NCBI RefSeq assembly: GCF_009903625.1
Contig: NZ_CP047569.1
Span: 2,140,501-2,204,500 of the forward strand
Source: Microbulbifer sp. ALW1
Lineage (GTDB): Bacteria > Pseudomonadota > Gammaproteobacteria > Pseudomonadales > Cellvibrionaceae
Direction: 5' to 3'
DNA length: 64,000 nt
Below the pieces are notes generated by a model. That model saw only the letters and a program-made list of their open reading frames with translations. It was not told the origin of the DNA and did not search any database. Of this stretch, positions 55,400 to 63,952 are shown one piece after another (position 1 is the first letter of the stretch; every line of letters begins with the position of its first letter). A program made the translations under genes and the position numbers.

Positions 55400-56935
55400 A
55401 TGACCCTCAGATCTCTGCTGCGCTGGCCGGCGTCATACCCACTGGCCCTGGTGATCGCGCTGATGGCGCTGGTGCCGGTGGGGGTATTGTTTGGTCTCGC
55501 CTCCGACGAGGCGCAGCTGTTTGACGCCCACAACCTGAAAGTACTGACCAATACCCTACTGTTGATGGTGTTTACGGTACTGGGGTCAATTTTGATCGGG
55601 GTTCCGCTGGCGCTGTTGACGGCCTATGTACAAATGCCCTGGCGGCGCCTGTGGTTGATTCTGCTCGCTGCCCCCCTGGCGATTCCCAGTTATATCGGTG
55701 CCTTCACCCTGTATGCGGCTTTTGGTCGCGGTGGCGAGATTGAAAACCTGCTCGGTTTGCCGGTGCCGGCAATGGATGGTCTGGTAGGAGCCACCATTGT
55801 CATGATTCTTTATTCCTACCCGTTTGTGATGCTCACTACCCGGGCCTCACTACTCAGCCTGGACGCCAGCCTGGTCAATGCTGCCCGCACTCTGGGAATG
55901 AGCCTCGGGGTTAGCCTGTGGCGGGTTGTATTGCCCCGGGTTGCTACCGGTATCGCTGCCGGCGGTCTACTAGTGGCGCTTTACACCCTGTCGGATTTTG
56001 GTACGCCCGCCATCATGCGCCTGGATACGTTCACGCGGGTGATCTTCGTGGAGTACAACGCCTTCGGGTTGAGCCAGGCGGCGATGCTGTCCCTGCAGCT
56101 GCTGGTGATTGTCGGCCTGGTGCTGTTTCTGGAGTCCCGGGTGCGCGGAAGCCGCGAGCGGCCGGGGCGTCACCTCACCATCTGGCCTGGGCGCGGGCAG
56201 CGACTGGTCATCGCCCTGTCCGTTGTGCCGATTCTGGTGCTCGCCATAGTGCTGCCACTGGCGGTGTTTGGCATCTGGCTGGCTCGCGAGGGCACTGAGG
56301 GGTTTGAGTTCAGTTACGCCTGGAATTCGGTGCACGCCTCCCTGCTGGCGGCAATATTCGCGGTGATTCTGGCGGTACCGGTGGCGCACGCCGCTATTGC
56401 CGGTCGCGCCGGGCGACTGATGGAACGCATGACCTATTTCGGTTTTGGTGTGCCCGGCATCGTGATGGGGACTGCGCTGGTCTACGTTGGCCTGCAACTG
56501 CCATTCCTGTACCAGACCCTGGGCTTGTTGGTGCTCGCTTACGTGCTGCGCTTCCTGCCTCTGGCGGTAGGTTCGGTGCGCTCTACTGCCGAGGGCCTGG
56601 ATCCGAGCCTGGTGAAAGCGGCGCGCGTACTGGGAGCCAGCCCGCGAGAGGCCTTCCAGCGGGTGACTCTGCCGCTCACCGTACGCGGCATGGTGGCCGG
56701 TGCTGCCCTGGTATTCCTCGAGGCCATGCGCGAGCTGCCGGCAACCCTGATGCTGGGGCCCACCGGATTTGAAACCCTGGCCACCTACTTGTGGCGGGTG
56801 TACGAAGCGGGGTATTTTGGTCGCGCTGCTATTCCCGGTTTGCTGCTGGTGCTGATGTCTGCACTGGGGCTTGCGCTGATGTTGTCCGGTGAGCGCCGGG
56901 CCGAATTTGATGTTACTGAGACCCCCCATTCCTGA
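55400..56935 (+). CDS. Ferric-iron ABC transporter permease (FbpB type, fused two-domain)
   Basis: 511 aa with about 12 hydrophobic segments in two repeats. Each half has an EAA-type loop for the ATPase: NAARTLGMSLGVSLWRVVLP in the first half and KAARVLGASPREAFQRVTLP in the second. This matches FbpB/SfuB permeases. The ATG overlaps the ancestral stop of the binding-protein gene (ATGA). Part of the Fur-preceded operon. Confidence 0.93.
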   Translation: MTLRSLLRWPASYPLALVIALMALVPVGVLFGLASDEAQLFDAHNLKVLTNTLLLMVFTVLGSILIGVPLALLTAYVQMPWRRLWLILLAAPLAIPSYIGAFTLYAAFGRGGEIENLLGLPVPAMDGLVGATIVMILYSYPFVMLTTRASLLSLDASLVNAARTLGMSLGVSLWRVVLPRVATGIAAGGLLVALYTLSDFGTPAIMRLDTFTRVIFVEYNAFGLSQAAMLSLQLLVIVGLVLFLESRVRGSRERPGRHLTIWPGRGQRLVIALSVVPILVLAIVLPLAVFGIWLAREGTEGFEFSYAWNSVHASLLAAIFAVILAVPVAHAAIAGRAGRLMERMTYFGFGVPGIVMGTALVYVGLQLPFLYQTLGLLVLAYVLRFLPLAVGSVRSTAEGLDPSLVKAARVLGASPREAFQRVTLPLTVRGMVAGAALVFLEAMRELPATLMLGPTGFETLATYLWRVYEAGYFGRAAIPGLLLVLMSALGLALMLSGERRAEFDVTETPHS

Positions 56936-57951
56936 TGCTTAAGGTTAGCAATCTGACGGTAAATTACGGCACCACCGCCGTAGTGAAGGACCTGAACCTG
57001 GCCCTGGCAGAGGACGAAGTCCTGATGCTGGTGGGCCCCACTGGCTGTGGTAAAACGACCATTCTGCAGGCTCTGGCGGGGCTGCTTCCCATTTCCAGCG
57101 GTGAGATTGCGCTTGGCGGCTGGCACGCCAGCGCTACCATGCCGGTGCCGCCCGAAAAGCGCAATGTGGGCATGGTGTTCCAGGACTTTGCGCTGTTTCC
57201 GCATCTTACTGTCGAGCAGAACGTTTGCTTTCGCCTGAGTAACACGGCGCTGGCGGATCACTGGCTGAACCTGCTGGGGCTGGACAAGCTCCGCCATGCC
57301 AAACCGGCACGCCTCTCCGGCGGGCAGAAGCAGCGGGTGGCCCTGGCGCGTACCCTGGCGCATGAGCCGGCGTTCGTGCTGCTGGATGAGCCCCTGTCGA
57401 ATCTGGACGCGGCACTGAAAGACAACCTGCGCTGGGAGATCCGCGAGGCGCTGAAAGCGGCCGGTGTACCCGCCATCTGGGTAACTCACGATCAGGAAGA
57501 GGCCCTTTCGATTGGTGATCGCGTCGGTATTCTCAATGGCGGAGTGCTGGAGCAGCTGGATACACCTGAAAAGTGCTTTTCGGAGCCTGCCAGCCGATTT
57601 GTGGCGCGCTTTCTGGGGGAGGCGAGCTTCCTGCCGGGCGATCTGAATCAGAATCAAGTCATTACCGCGCTGGGACCTGCGCCGGGTATACCCATTGGCG
57701 GTGCGGCCGGTAATGTGGATTTGTTACTGCGGCCGGACGATCTGTCGCTGGTACCGTCAGAGCTTGGTAACGCCGTGATCGACTGGGTGCGCTATGAAGG
57801 CTGTTCTCGTCTCTATGCGGTGCGCCTGGCGGGCGATACGCAACTGCGAGTGCGTACCAGTCACGAAGTGCGGGCCGAGCCCGGGCAACGCGTGCAGATG
57901 GCAATCACTACCACCCACCCCCTGGCGGCCTTTTCGCGAAGCAGCGCCTGA
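56935..57951 (+). CDS. Ferric-iron ABC transporter ATPase (FbpC type)
   Basis: 338 aa. Walker A GPTGCGKTTIL, Q-loop MVFQDFALFPHLTVEQN, signature LSGGQKQRVALARTLA, Walker B FVLLDEPLSNLD and the H-loop WVTHDQEEA are all present, plus a C-terminal TOBE-like domain (about 240-338) as in FbpC/CysA-type ATPases. Its start overlaps the permease stop as TGATG. Last gene of the operon. Confidence 0.95.
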   Translation: MLKVSNLTVNYGTTAVVKDLNLALAEDEVLMLVGPTGCGKTTILQALAGLLPISSGEIALGGWHASATMPVPPEKRNVGMVFQDFALFPHLTVEQNVCFRLSNTALADHWLNLLGLDKLRHAKPARLSGGQKQRVALARTLAHEPAFVLLDEPLSNLDAALKDNLRWEIREALKAAGVPAIWVTHDQEEALSIGDRVGILNGGVLEQLDTPEKCFSEPASRFVARFLGEASFLPGDLNQNQVITALGPAPGIPIGGAAGNVDLLLRPDDLSLVPSELGNAVIDWVRYEGCSRLYAVRLAGDTQLRVRTSHEVRAEPGQRVQMAITTTHPLAAFSRSSA

Positions 57952-58398
57952 TGAAATCAGCACCCGGATAACTCCGGGTACTGATTATCGAAAGGGCTTC
58001 TCCACGCCACTTACCAAGACCCCACTGCACGGGTCAGATCAGCCTCCGTTGTACCCTTCAAGTGCTTTGGTGACTTCTCCCGCCAATTCGCGCACTCCCT
58101 CTGTGCAAGCGTGTTTTTTCCGCCACTTATTCCGCCTTTGATCGCTTTTTTGGTAGCTCCTTAGGGCTAACGTAAAAAGCTTTCCACAGCCAGAGGTGAA
58201 CGAAATCAGGCCACCAGTTACAACGGAAAATTGTCAAGATAGTTTTGGACTTATTTGTAACCTATTGATTTTAAAGGAAAAAGATAATTTGGTTAATTTT
58301 TCCTCACAATCTGGTTACACCAGCGCATGGGGGCTGGCGGCGTTTTCCTGATAGTTGCTCACAGACATATCCACAGATTCTGTGGATTGTGAATAAAA
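57952..58398. other. AT-rich intergenic region between the iron operon and ompA-like gene
   Basis: About 450 bp between convergent genes. A 12-bp hairpin with one mismatch (57955-57986) right after the ATPase stop may end that operon. The middle (58180-58320) is AT-rich with an 8-bp inverted repeat AGGAAAAA/TTTTTCCT (58275-58304). The palindrome ATCCACAG-ATT-CTGTGGAT (58369-58387) resembles a DnaA box but stands alone. No gene was seen. Confidence 0.55.
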
Positions 58399-58420
58399 AA
58401 ACCCGGCAGAGGCCGGGTTT
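58399..58420 (-). terminator. Rho-independent terminator of the OmpA-family gene
   Basis: Nine-bp stem AAACCCGGC / GCCGGGTTT (58399-58407, 58412-58420), loop AGAG, followed on the minus strand by a run of T. It lies 50 bp past the gene's stop. Confidence 0.92.
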
Positions 58421-58470
58421 TGTGCTACTTCGGAAATTATCCCCAGTGACTGGGGGAAATTCACCACTGG

Positions 58471-59565
58471 CTAGCGGAATTTCAACTCTACCCGCCGGTT
58501 CTGGGCCCGGCCCGCTTTGGTTGCATTGCTGGCAATAGGTTGGGTTTCGCCGTAGCCACGGGCGCTGATGCGTGAGGCATTTACACCCCGCTCAACCAGG
58601 TAGCGGCGCACAGACTCCGCACGTCGGCCCGACAGTCCCAGGTTGTAGTCGTCCTTGCCCATGTTGTCGGTGTGGCCGGCAACCTCTACTTGGGTGTTGG
58701 GTTGATTGCGCAGGGACTGCACCACCTTGTTCAGTGATGTTTTGGCTGAGCTGGTCAGGGTTGCGGAGTTGGTTTCAAACTGGATGTTCTCCAGGGTGAT
58801 GGTCTGGTCGGCAACCACGCAGCCGTACTCATCCACGTCGGCTCCAGGCAGCGTATCGGGGCAGCGGTCATTCTGGTTCAGTACGCCGTCGCCATCATCA
58901 TCCAGGTTGACCGGTGCCGGGGGCTCCACCGGCTTGGGTGGTTCGACGTATACCGGAGCCGGGGCGGGCGTCTGGTGAAGAGGGATGCTCAGGCCAAACC
59001 CGAATTGCCAGTCGTCCATATTGCTGGCAAAGAAGTCGTACAGGTAGCGAATCTCGGCGCGTACTTTTATCCCGCTGCGACTGATGGCGCCACTGGTGAA
59101 GCCGGCGCCGACGTTGAGGAAGGCGTTGGTTTCCTGGATGCCGTAGTTAAATTTCGTATTGTTGTGTGAGACGCCGACACCCCCCAGAAGAAAAGGGGAG
59201 TAGCCGCGGCGGCCGTTAAAGTGATAGACCGCATCCATTCCCAGCCCGGTGAGATCGTTGTCGCTACTGGGTATCAAGTCACCGGTGTACACGAAAGGCG
59301 TGGCCACAACCGGCGCGGGCACAAAGCTGTTGGTGTCCTCGTCCAGTTTTGTGCCAAAGAGCTGCACTTCGGTGAACCAGTTTTCGTCGGTCTGCCAGCC
59401 GAAGGTGCCGCGCAGGCCGGCCGCCTGCCGGTCCGTATTGCGATCGGAATCTACGCGGGTCAGGAAGGGCATGATATCGATGTAGCGATCTTCCTGGGCG
59501 GTTGTGGGGAGAGCGGCGGTGGCGGCAATTAGGGCGATCCCCGCCGTAGTTTTCTTCAAAAGCAT
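58471..59565 (-). CDS. OmpA-family outer-membrane protein
   Basis: 364 aa. Signal peptide (LLKKTTAGIALIAATAALPTTAQ), an eight-strand-type N-terminal barrel (about 25-195), a Pro-rich and thrombospondin-3-like linker (VNLDDDGDGVLNQNDRCPD) and a C-terminal OmpA domain that grips peptidoglycan (NIQFETNSATLTSSAKTSLN, VAGHTDNMGKDDYNLGLSGR). The ATG at 59565 (MLLKKTT) with AAGGA upstream is preferred over 59598. It stands alone with its own terminator. Confidence 0.93.
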   Translation of the reverse strand: MLLKKTTAGIALIAATAALPTTAQEDRYIDIMPFLTRVDSDRNTDRQAAGLRGTFGWQTDENWFTEVQLFGTKLDEDTNSFVPAPVVATPFVYTGDLIPSSDNDLTGLGMDAVYHFNGRRGYSPFLLGGVGVSHNNTKFNYGIQETNAFLNVGAGFTSGAISRSGIKVRAEIRYLYDFFASNMDDWQFGFGLSIPLHQTPAPAPVYVEPPKPVEPPAPVNLDDDGDGVLNQNDRCPDTLPGADVDEYGCVVADQTITLENIQFETNSATLTSSAKTSLNKVVQSLRNQPNTQVEVAGHTDNMGKDDYNLGLSGRRAESVRRYLVERGVNASRISARGYGETQPIASNATKAGRAQNRRVELKFR

Positions 59566-60012
59566 AAATGGCATCCTTGGCTTTATCGTTTGCTTCACTG
59601 AGCTGAATGTCAGAAGTTGGTGTCTGGAAATACCTTGTCAGTACCAGTAAATACCTGTCAGTCCATGTGCTTCGTGCCGCGACCGACTTCAAACATGACC
59701 GGATCACTGAATCCGTTGTTATCCCCGTTACTTATTAGTTGATCTCTGCGACTTTTCCAATGTATCGGCTCCTCAAACGAAAATTTCTGGCGGAAAAAGT
59801 TTTTTCTGGTTGCGATATATACAGAGTGGGCAGGGAAAGATAAAAATTTTGGCGCCCGCTGGTTAATAGATATCGATGCACATATGAAGTGTCCAATGGA
59901 CAGCGGGCAGTGGACAGCGGAATACGGAAAGGTTTTTTATCTGGGGGGGATAGGAAGTGGCAGGCCCGCAATACTCAACATGTCACGGGCCTTCTGTCAT
60001 ATAGCTTCCGTA
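59566..60012. other. Intergenic region upstream of the OmpA-family gene
   Basis: About 450 bp. It must hold the promoter of the OmpA gene. TGGACAGCG occurs twice in close succession (near 59896-59919). A 78-codon minus-strand frame is present, but it lacks a ribosome-binding site and family content, so I leave it out. Confidence 0.5.
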
Positions 60013-60783
60013 TCAGAACTGATGCCGGAAACTGATCAGGGCGGCGGTGATGGCGACATTCAGGCTTTCCACACCGTTTTGCATGGGGATGCGCAGGCGG
60101 TGGCTGCAGGTTTCGGTCACGGCAGCACTTACCCCGTGGGTTTCATTGCCGAGCACGAAAATATTGGGCGCCGCGGTGTCGATACTGCGCAATGTGTCTT
60201 TGGCGTGGGAGGACAGAGCGCAGACCCGGGCGCCTTGTTCAGCAAATTTTTTCAGCACTGGTGCCAGCTGTTCGCATCGCAAGATGCGGGTTTTGAACAG
60301 GGTGCCGACACTGGCCTTGATCACCAGCGGATCTATTTGCGCACAGCCTTTGCGTGGCAGCAGTATGCCGTCAATACCACCGGCGCAGGCGGAGCGAATA
60401 ATCATGCCGAGGTTTTGCGGATTGGTGATGCCATCCAGCGCCAGCAATTCAAAATGCTCGTTGTGTTGTTCCTGCAGAAAGGCTTCCGCGGTGCCGTAGC
60501 GGGGAAGCGCGAGATCCAGTGCCACCCCTTGATCCTGGCGCGCATTTTTTGAAATACGTGAGAGCCCTTTTCTGTCCAGGTAGGCAATTTCAATATTGCG
60601 TTCCGACGCCAGCTGTTCGATACGGCTGATCAGCTGATCTTTGCGGTTGCTGTCTGCCAGGTGCAGCTTGTGCACTGGGAGGCTCGTATCTTCCAGCGCT
60701 TCCAGTACGGGCTTGCGTCCGTAGATCGTCAGCAGGCTGTCAAAAAAAGCGCGTTTTTTCAGGTATTCGGGGGAATCGGTCAC
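60013..60783 (-). CDS. TrmH-family (SpoU) RNA methyltransferase
   Basis: 256 aa. An N-terminal RNA-binding domain (LTIYGRKPVLEALEDTSLPV) precedes a SPOUT domain with knot motifs ALDGITNPQNLGMIIRSACA, FVLGNETHGVS and IPMQNGVESLNVAITAALIS. It transfers a methyl from SAM to 2'-O of a ribose in tRNA or rRNA; RlmB-like and TrmH-like targets cannot be told apart. Its start overlaps the DUF2520 stop by 4 bp (ATGA). Confidence 0.93.
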   Translation of the reverse strand: MTDSPEYLKKRAFFDSLLTIYGRKPVLEALEDTSLPVHKLHLADSNRKDQLISRIEQLASERNIEIAYLDRKGLSRISKNARQDQGVALDLALPRYGTAEAFLQEQHNEHFELLALDGITNPQNLGMIIRSACAGGIDGILLPRKGCAQIDPLVIKASVGTLFKTRILRCEQLAPVLKKFAEQGARVCALSSHAKDTLRSIDTAAPNIFVLGNETHGVSAAVTETCSHRLRIPMQNGVESLNVAITAALISFRHQF

Positions 60784-61706
60784 GTTGGTTTTTCGCTGAA
60801 CAGGGTTTTCAATTGGAGGCCGAGGGCGGTGCTGAGTCCCGCGTTTGTTGCCAGAGGCAGTGCCGCTTCACCCAGTGTGCGGTATACCCTTGCCAGGTGG
60901 GGGGCATCTTCTGGCTGGTGGGCGGCCAGTTTTTCCAGTGCGTCGAGTTGCCGGGTTACGGTGCGGATATCCCCCCTCACCAGAGGCCCCGTCAGAGCGT
61001 TTTGCGGCCCCAGGGCGAAGTTGTTTTGGGCCGTCTGCAGCACGATGGGGGCCAGTAGTTGTTTGGCGGTAGCGTCATCAATACCGGCTGCGGCAAAAGT
61101 GCGCAGGCTGAGGTCCATCAGTACCGTCAGGTAATTACAGGCCATCACCGACCCCGTGTGGTAGAGCACTTTCTGCTCCGGGCTCAAGCGGATGCAGTGG
61201 CAGTCGAGTGCCGCGAAGGCAGTGGCCAGCGTGTTCACCGCCGCAGGTGCGCCCTCAAGCGCCACCGTGGCACCGGGTAAATCAGTGAGCGAACGCTGCG
61301 GGTCGGCAAAGCTGTGTACCGGATGGGCACTGGCCAGGTTTGCAGCGCTACAGGCGCTCAGTGCGCTGGCGGGCAGCGCACCACTACAGTGAAATACCAG
61401 CGGTGACGACGTTTGGCCCGGCTCGTTGCCAGTCCCATTTGACTGGATGGCTGCCAGCCTGGTCGCGAGTTGCGTCGCGACCGGTTCAATCTGGTCGTCT
61501 GCAACCGCAATCAGCCACAGGTCTGCCGCTGGCATTGTCTCGATGCTTGCTGCGGCGTTGCCGGCATCAATAAAGGCGCAGGCATCGGCGCTACTGGCTG
61601 GGCTGCGATTGAATATAGCGCCAATCTGGAAAACGTGTCGCTGCTGCCACAGTCGTGCCAGGGTGCGGCCGAGGCGGCCCGCACCAATCACATTCAGTGT
61701 CTGCAA
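60780..61706 (-). CDS. Rossmann-like DUF2520 protein
   Basis: 308 aa. Rossmann fold N-terminus LNVIGAGRLGRTLARLWQQR, followed by WLIAVADDQIEPVATQLATR and FHCSGALPASALSAC, with a helical C-terminal DUF2520 domain (VLYHTGSVMACNYLTVLMDL). This is the NADP oxidoreductase-like family of F420- or 6PGDH-like folds; the reaction is unknown. It starts with TTG directly after the pdxJ stop and overlaps the TrmH gene by 4 bp. Confidence 0.87.
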   Translation of the reverse strand: MQTLNVIGAGRLGRTLARLWQQRHVFQIGAIFNRSPASSADACAFIDAGNAAASIETMPAADLWLIAVADDQIEPVATQLATRLAAIQSNGTGNEPGQTSSPLVFHCSGALPASALSACSAANLASAHPVHSFADPQRSLTDLPGATVALEGAPAAVNTLATAFAALDCHCIRLSPEQKVLYHTGSVMACNYLTVLMDLSLRTFAAAGIDDATAKQLLAPIVLQTAQNNFALGPQNALTGPLVRGDIRTVTRQLDALEKLAAHQPEDAPHLARVYRTLGEAALPLATNAGLSTALGLQLKTLFSEKPT

Positions 61707-62462
61707 TTATTTGCCCGCCAGGCAATGGACGTAGGCGGCTACGGCATTGCTTAGCCCCATGCTGATGGCATCCACAGTGAGTGCGTGGCCAATGGAGACT
61801 TCCTGCAAGCCGGGGAGTGTGCGATAGCGGGGCAAGTTGATCAGGTTGAGGTCGTGGCCGGCATTGATGCCAAGGCCCAAGTGCAGCGCGTGTTCGGCGG
61901 CAGCGCAGTGGGCGGCAAATATCGACTCCAGGTCACTGCTCTGGCAGGCAACGGCTTCCGCATAGGGGCCGGTGTAGAGCTCGATGCGATCTGCGCCCAC
62001 TTCGCGGGCCAGGCCTATCTGGGTTTTGTCCGGGTCCATAAACAGGCTGACACGGATACCAGCGTCCTTGAGTTGCTGAATGATGGGCTCCAGGCGCGCG
62101 CCATCTTTATTCAGGTCGAAGCCGTGGTCAGAGGTTAGCTGGTCGTCGCTGTCTGGCACCAGGGTGCACTGCTGTGGCGCGGTTTCCAGTACCAGTGACA
62201 GTAGCCCGGGGTAACTACCGCTGGCGCCGGCGAAGGGGTTGCCCTCGACATTGAATTCAATATTCCGGCTGGCACAGAGCGCGGAAAGATCGCGCACGTC
62301 ACCGGGGCGGATATGGCGCTGGTCGGGACGCGGATGCACGGTGATACCGTCCGCCCCTGCGTCCAGGCAGGTGCGCCCGTGGGCAACCACATCGGGATAG
62401 TTGCCCTCGCGAGAGTTGCGAATCAGGGCGATTTTGTTGAGGTTGACGCTGAGTGCAATCAC
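61707..62462 (-). CDS. pdxJ: Pyridoxine 5'-phosphate synthase
   Basis: 251 aa. TIM-barrel enzyme that condenses 1-deoxy-D-xylulose 5-phosphate with 3-amino-2-oxopropyl phosphate. LSVNLNKIALIRNSREGNYP, GADGITVHPRPDQRHI, EFNVEGNPF, RVSLFMDPD, IELYTGPYAE, GLGINAGHDLNL and VSIGHALTVDAIS are textbook PdxJ blocks. Its start overlaps the cyclophilin stop by 4 bp and its stop abuts the DUF2520 start. The usual partners recO or acpS are absent here. Confidence 0.97.
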   Translation of the reverse strand: MIALSVNLNKIALIRNSREGNYPDVVAHGRTCLDAGADGITVHPRPDQRHIRPGDVRDLSALCASRNIEFNVEGNPFAGASGSYPGLLSLVLETAPQQCTLVPDSDDQLTSDHGFDLNKDGARLEPIIQQLKDAGIRVSLFMDPDKTQIGLAREVGADRIELYTGPYAEAVACQSSDLESIFAAHCAAAEHALHLGLGINAGHDLNLINLPRYRTLPGLQEVSIGHALTVDAISMGLSNAVAAYVHCLAGK

Positions 62463-63055
62463 TGGCCGCTGTCTCCGGTATCACTGTCTTTACGCTGTGC
62501 TTTCAGTATACGCACCGCCATATTTGGCGCATCGGTGAAGGCTTTGTGCTGGCCTCGTGGCTCGGCGGCAATCTGCTGCACCACGCTCATGCCCAGCAAC
62601 ACTTTGCCGAATACGGTGTAGCCGGGTTTGTCGGCACTGGCGTCCAGGCGGCTATTGTCGACCAGATTGATGAAGAACTGCGAAGTGGCGCTGTTGGGGT
62701 CGTTGGTGCGTGCCATGGCGATGGTGCCGCGCACATTGGACAGCCCGTTGCCTGATTCATTTTCTATAGGGTCGAGGGTCGGCTTTTCCTGGAAGTCGAA
62801 GGTGTATCCGCCACCCTGGGCCATAAAGCCGGGAATCACGCGGTGAAAAATGGTGCCGTTGTAAAAGCCACTGTCGATGTAGGCGAGAAAGTTCTCAACG
62901 GTTTTCGGCGCCTTGTCCGCATAGAGTACCAGCTCGATGGTACCGAGGTCGGTTTCCAGTTCCACGCGGGGATTGTTCGTGACCGCCAGCGCAAGGCTGG
63001 AAAGGCAGAGCAGTGTGGCGGTGCAGAGGGCGTTGAGAATCGAGAGGCGTTTCAT
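62459..63055 (-). CDS. Periplasmic cyclophilin-type peptidyl-prolyl isomerase
   Basis: 198 aa with a signal peptide (SILNALCTATLLCLSSLALA). Cyclophilin core: VENFLAYIDSGFYNGTIFHR, VIPGFMAQGGGYTFDFQEKP, GTIAMARTNDPNSATSQFFI and VFGKVLLGMSVVQQIAA. This is PpiA-like, helping fold periplasmic proteins. It heads the pdxJ run on the minus strand. The trailing 20 residues are polar and variable. Confidence 0.95.
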   Translation of the reverse strand: MKRLSILNALCTATLLCLSSLALAVTNNPRVELETDLGTIELVLYADKAPKTVENFLAYIDSGFYNGTIFHRVIPGFMAQGGGYTFDFQEKPTLDPIENESGNGLSNVRGTIAMARTNDPNSATSQFFINLVDNSRLDASADKPGYTVFGKVLLGMSVVQQIAAEPRGQHKAFTDAPNMAVRILKAQRKDSDTGDSGQ

Positions 63056-63080
63056 ACTGTAGTCCGTTAGCTAAAACAAA

Positions 63081-63105
63081 AAGGCCCGGTCGCTGACCGG
63101 GCCTT
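63081..63105 (-). terminator. Rho-independent terminator of the TIGR04211 gene
   Basis: Eleven-bp perfect stem (63081-63091 with 63095-63105), loop GCT, followed on the minus strand by TTTTTGTTTT. It lies downstream of the gene at 63196-63879 and just upstream of the cyclophilin gene. Confidence 0.93.
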
Positions 63106-63195
63106 GGGGAGCCGGTTCAGAAATTCTAACCGGCGCCCAGTAGTGCGGCAAAGTGGAATGCGGGTCTAAACGCTAAGTTAACAGCCCGCTTGCCG

Positions 63196-63879
63196 TTAGT
63201 TGGCCCACTCGGAGTGGCGCTTGCGCGGGCGGAAGTGCGGTGCAACCAAGGCCAGAATGGCCCCCATCAATACCGAGAAGGCGCCATACATAAACCATTT
63301 CTGGGTGTCATTGCTGGACAGGCGCTGGATTTCCGCGTGATCCATGGCCTGCTTCTGTTTCAGCAACTCGTGCTGGTTGAGCAACTTCTGGTGACGCTGA
63401 TTGAGGGAGACCGCATCGGCAGACAGGGTCTTCAGTTCTTTAAGTTCCTTGGCCATTGCTTCGGCCCGGTCCTGTTCTGATTTCAGGGCGGTGGTCAGCT
63501 TGCCATTTTCTTCTTCCAGACGGCGCACTTCGCCACCGAGGTTGCCCTGCAGGCTTTCAATATGTTCTAGGCGTGCCTCGGCCTGAGCCAGTTTGATCTT
63601 TGCTACCGGCTCATTTTCCAGGTATTGGCGGCGAACCCAGCCTTCTTCACCGCCGGGGGTGCGCACTTGTGCCCAGCCGGTATCCGGGGAGTCCTGCAGC
63701 AATGTCAGCTTGGTGCCGCTGGGCAGGCCTCGATGCAGAATGCGGAACTCGTTGCCCTGGCCCGAACGCATGGGTACATGCAGTTCGTCGGTGATATACC
63801 GCTCGGAACTGAGTGCCTGGCTGTGGCTGGCGCCGAGGGTAATCAGGGTGGCGGCGATGGAGGTGAGGAATCTTTTCAT
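63196..63879 (-). CDS. TIGR04211-family SH3-domain membrane protein (YgiM-like)
   Basis: 227 aa. Signal peptide, a bacterial SH3 domain (about 28-90: YITDELHVPMRSGQGNEFRI, WVRRQYLENEP), a long coiled coil (about 95-190) and a C-terminal membrane anchor (YGAFSVLMGAILALVAPHFR) with a short basic cytosolic tail. The architecture is exactly TIGR04211, of unknown function, thought to work at the envelope. Terminator 63081-63105 follows. Confidence 0.9.
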   Translation of the reverse strand: MKRFLTSIAATLITLGASHSQALSSERYITDELHVPMRSGQGNEFRILHRGLPSGTKLTLLQDSPDTGWAQVRTPGGEEGWVRRQYLENEPVAKIKLAQAEARLEHIESLQGNLGGEVRRLEEENGKLTTALKSEQDRAEAMAKELKELKTLSADAVSLNQRHQKLLNQHELLKQKQAMDHAEIQRLSSNDTQKWFMYGAFSVLMGAILALVAPHFRPRKRHSEWAN

Positions 63880-63952
63880 GGTCGGGGATATATCTTTACG
63901 GGGACTTTTTTATCGTTGCTCGGTTGGATGCAATCTGATCGGGGTTGGCGAC

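Noticed and set aside
58369..58387. DnaA-box-like palindrome suggesting a replication origin
   Set aside because: A single site with no cluster, and no dnaA, dnaN, gidA or rpmH nearby.
59735..59971. 78-codon minus-strand frame upstream of the OmpA gene
   Set aside because: No ribosome-binding site, no family likeness and it spans the promoter region.
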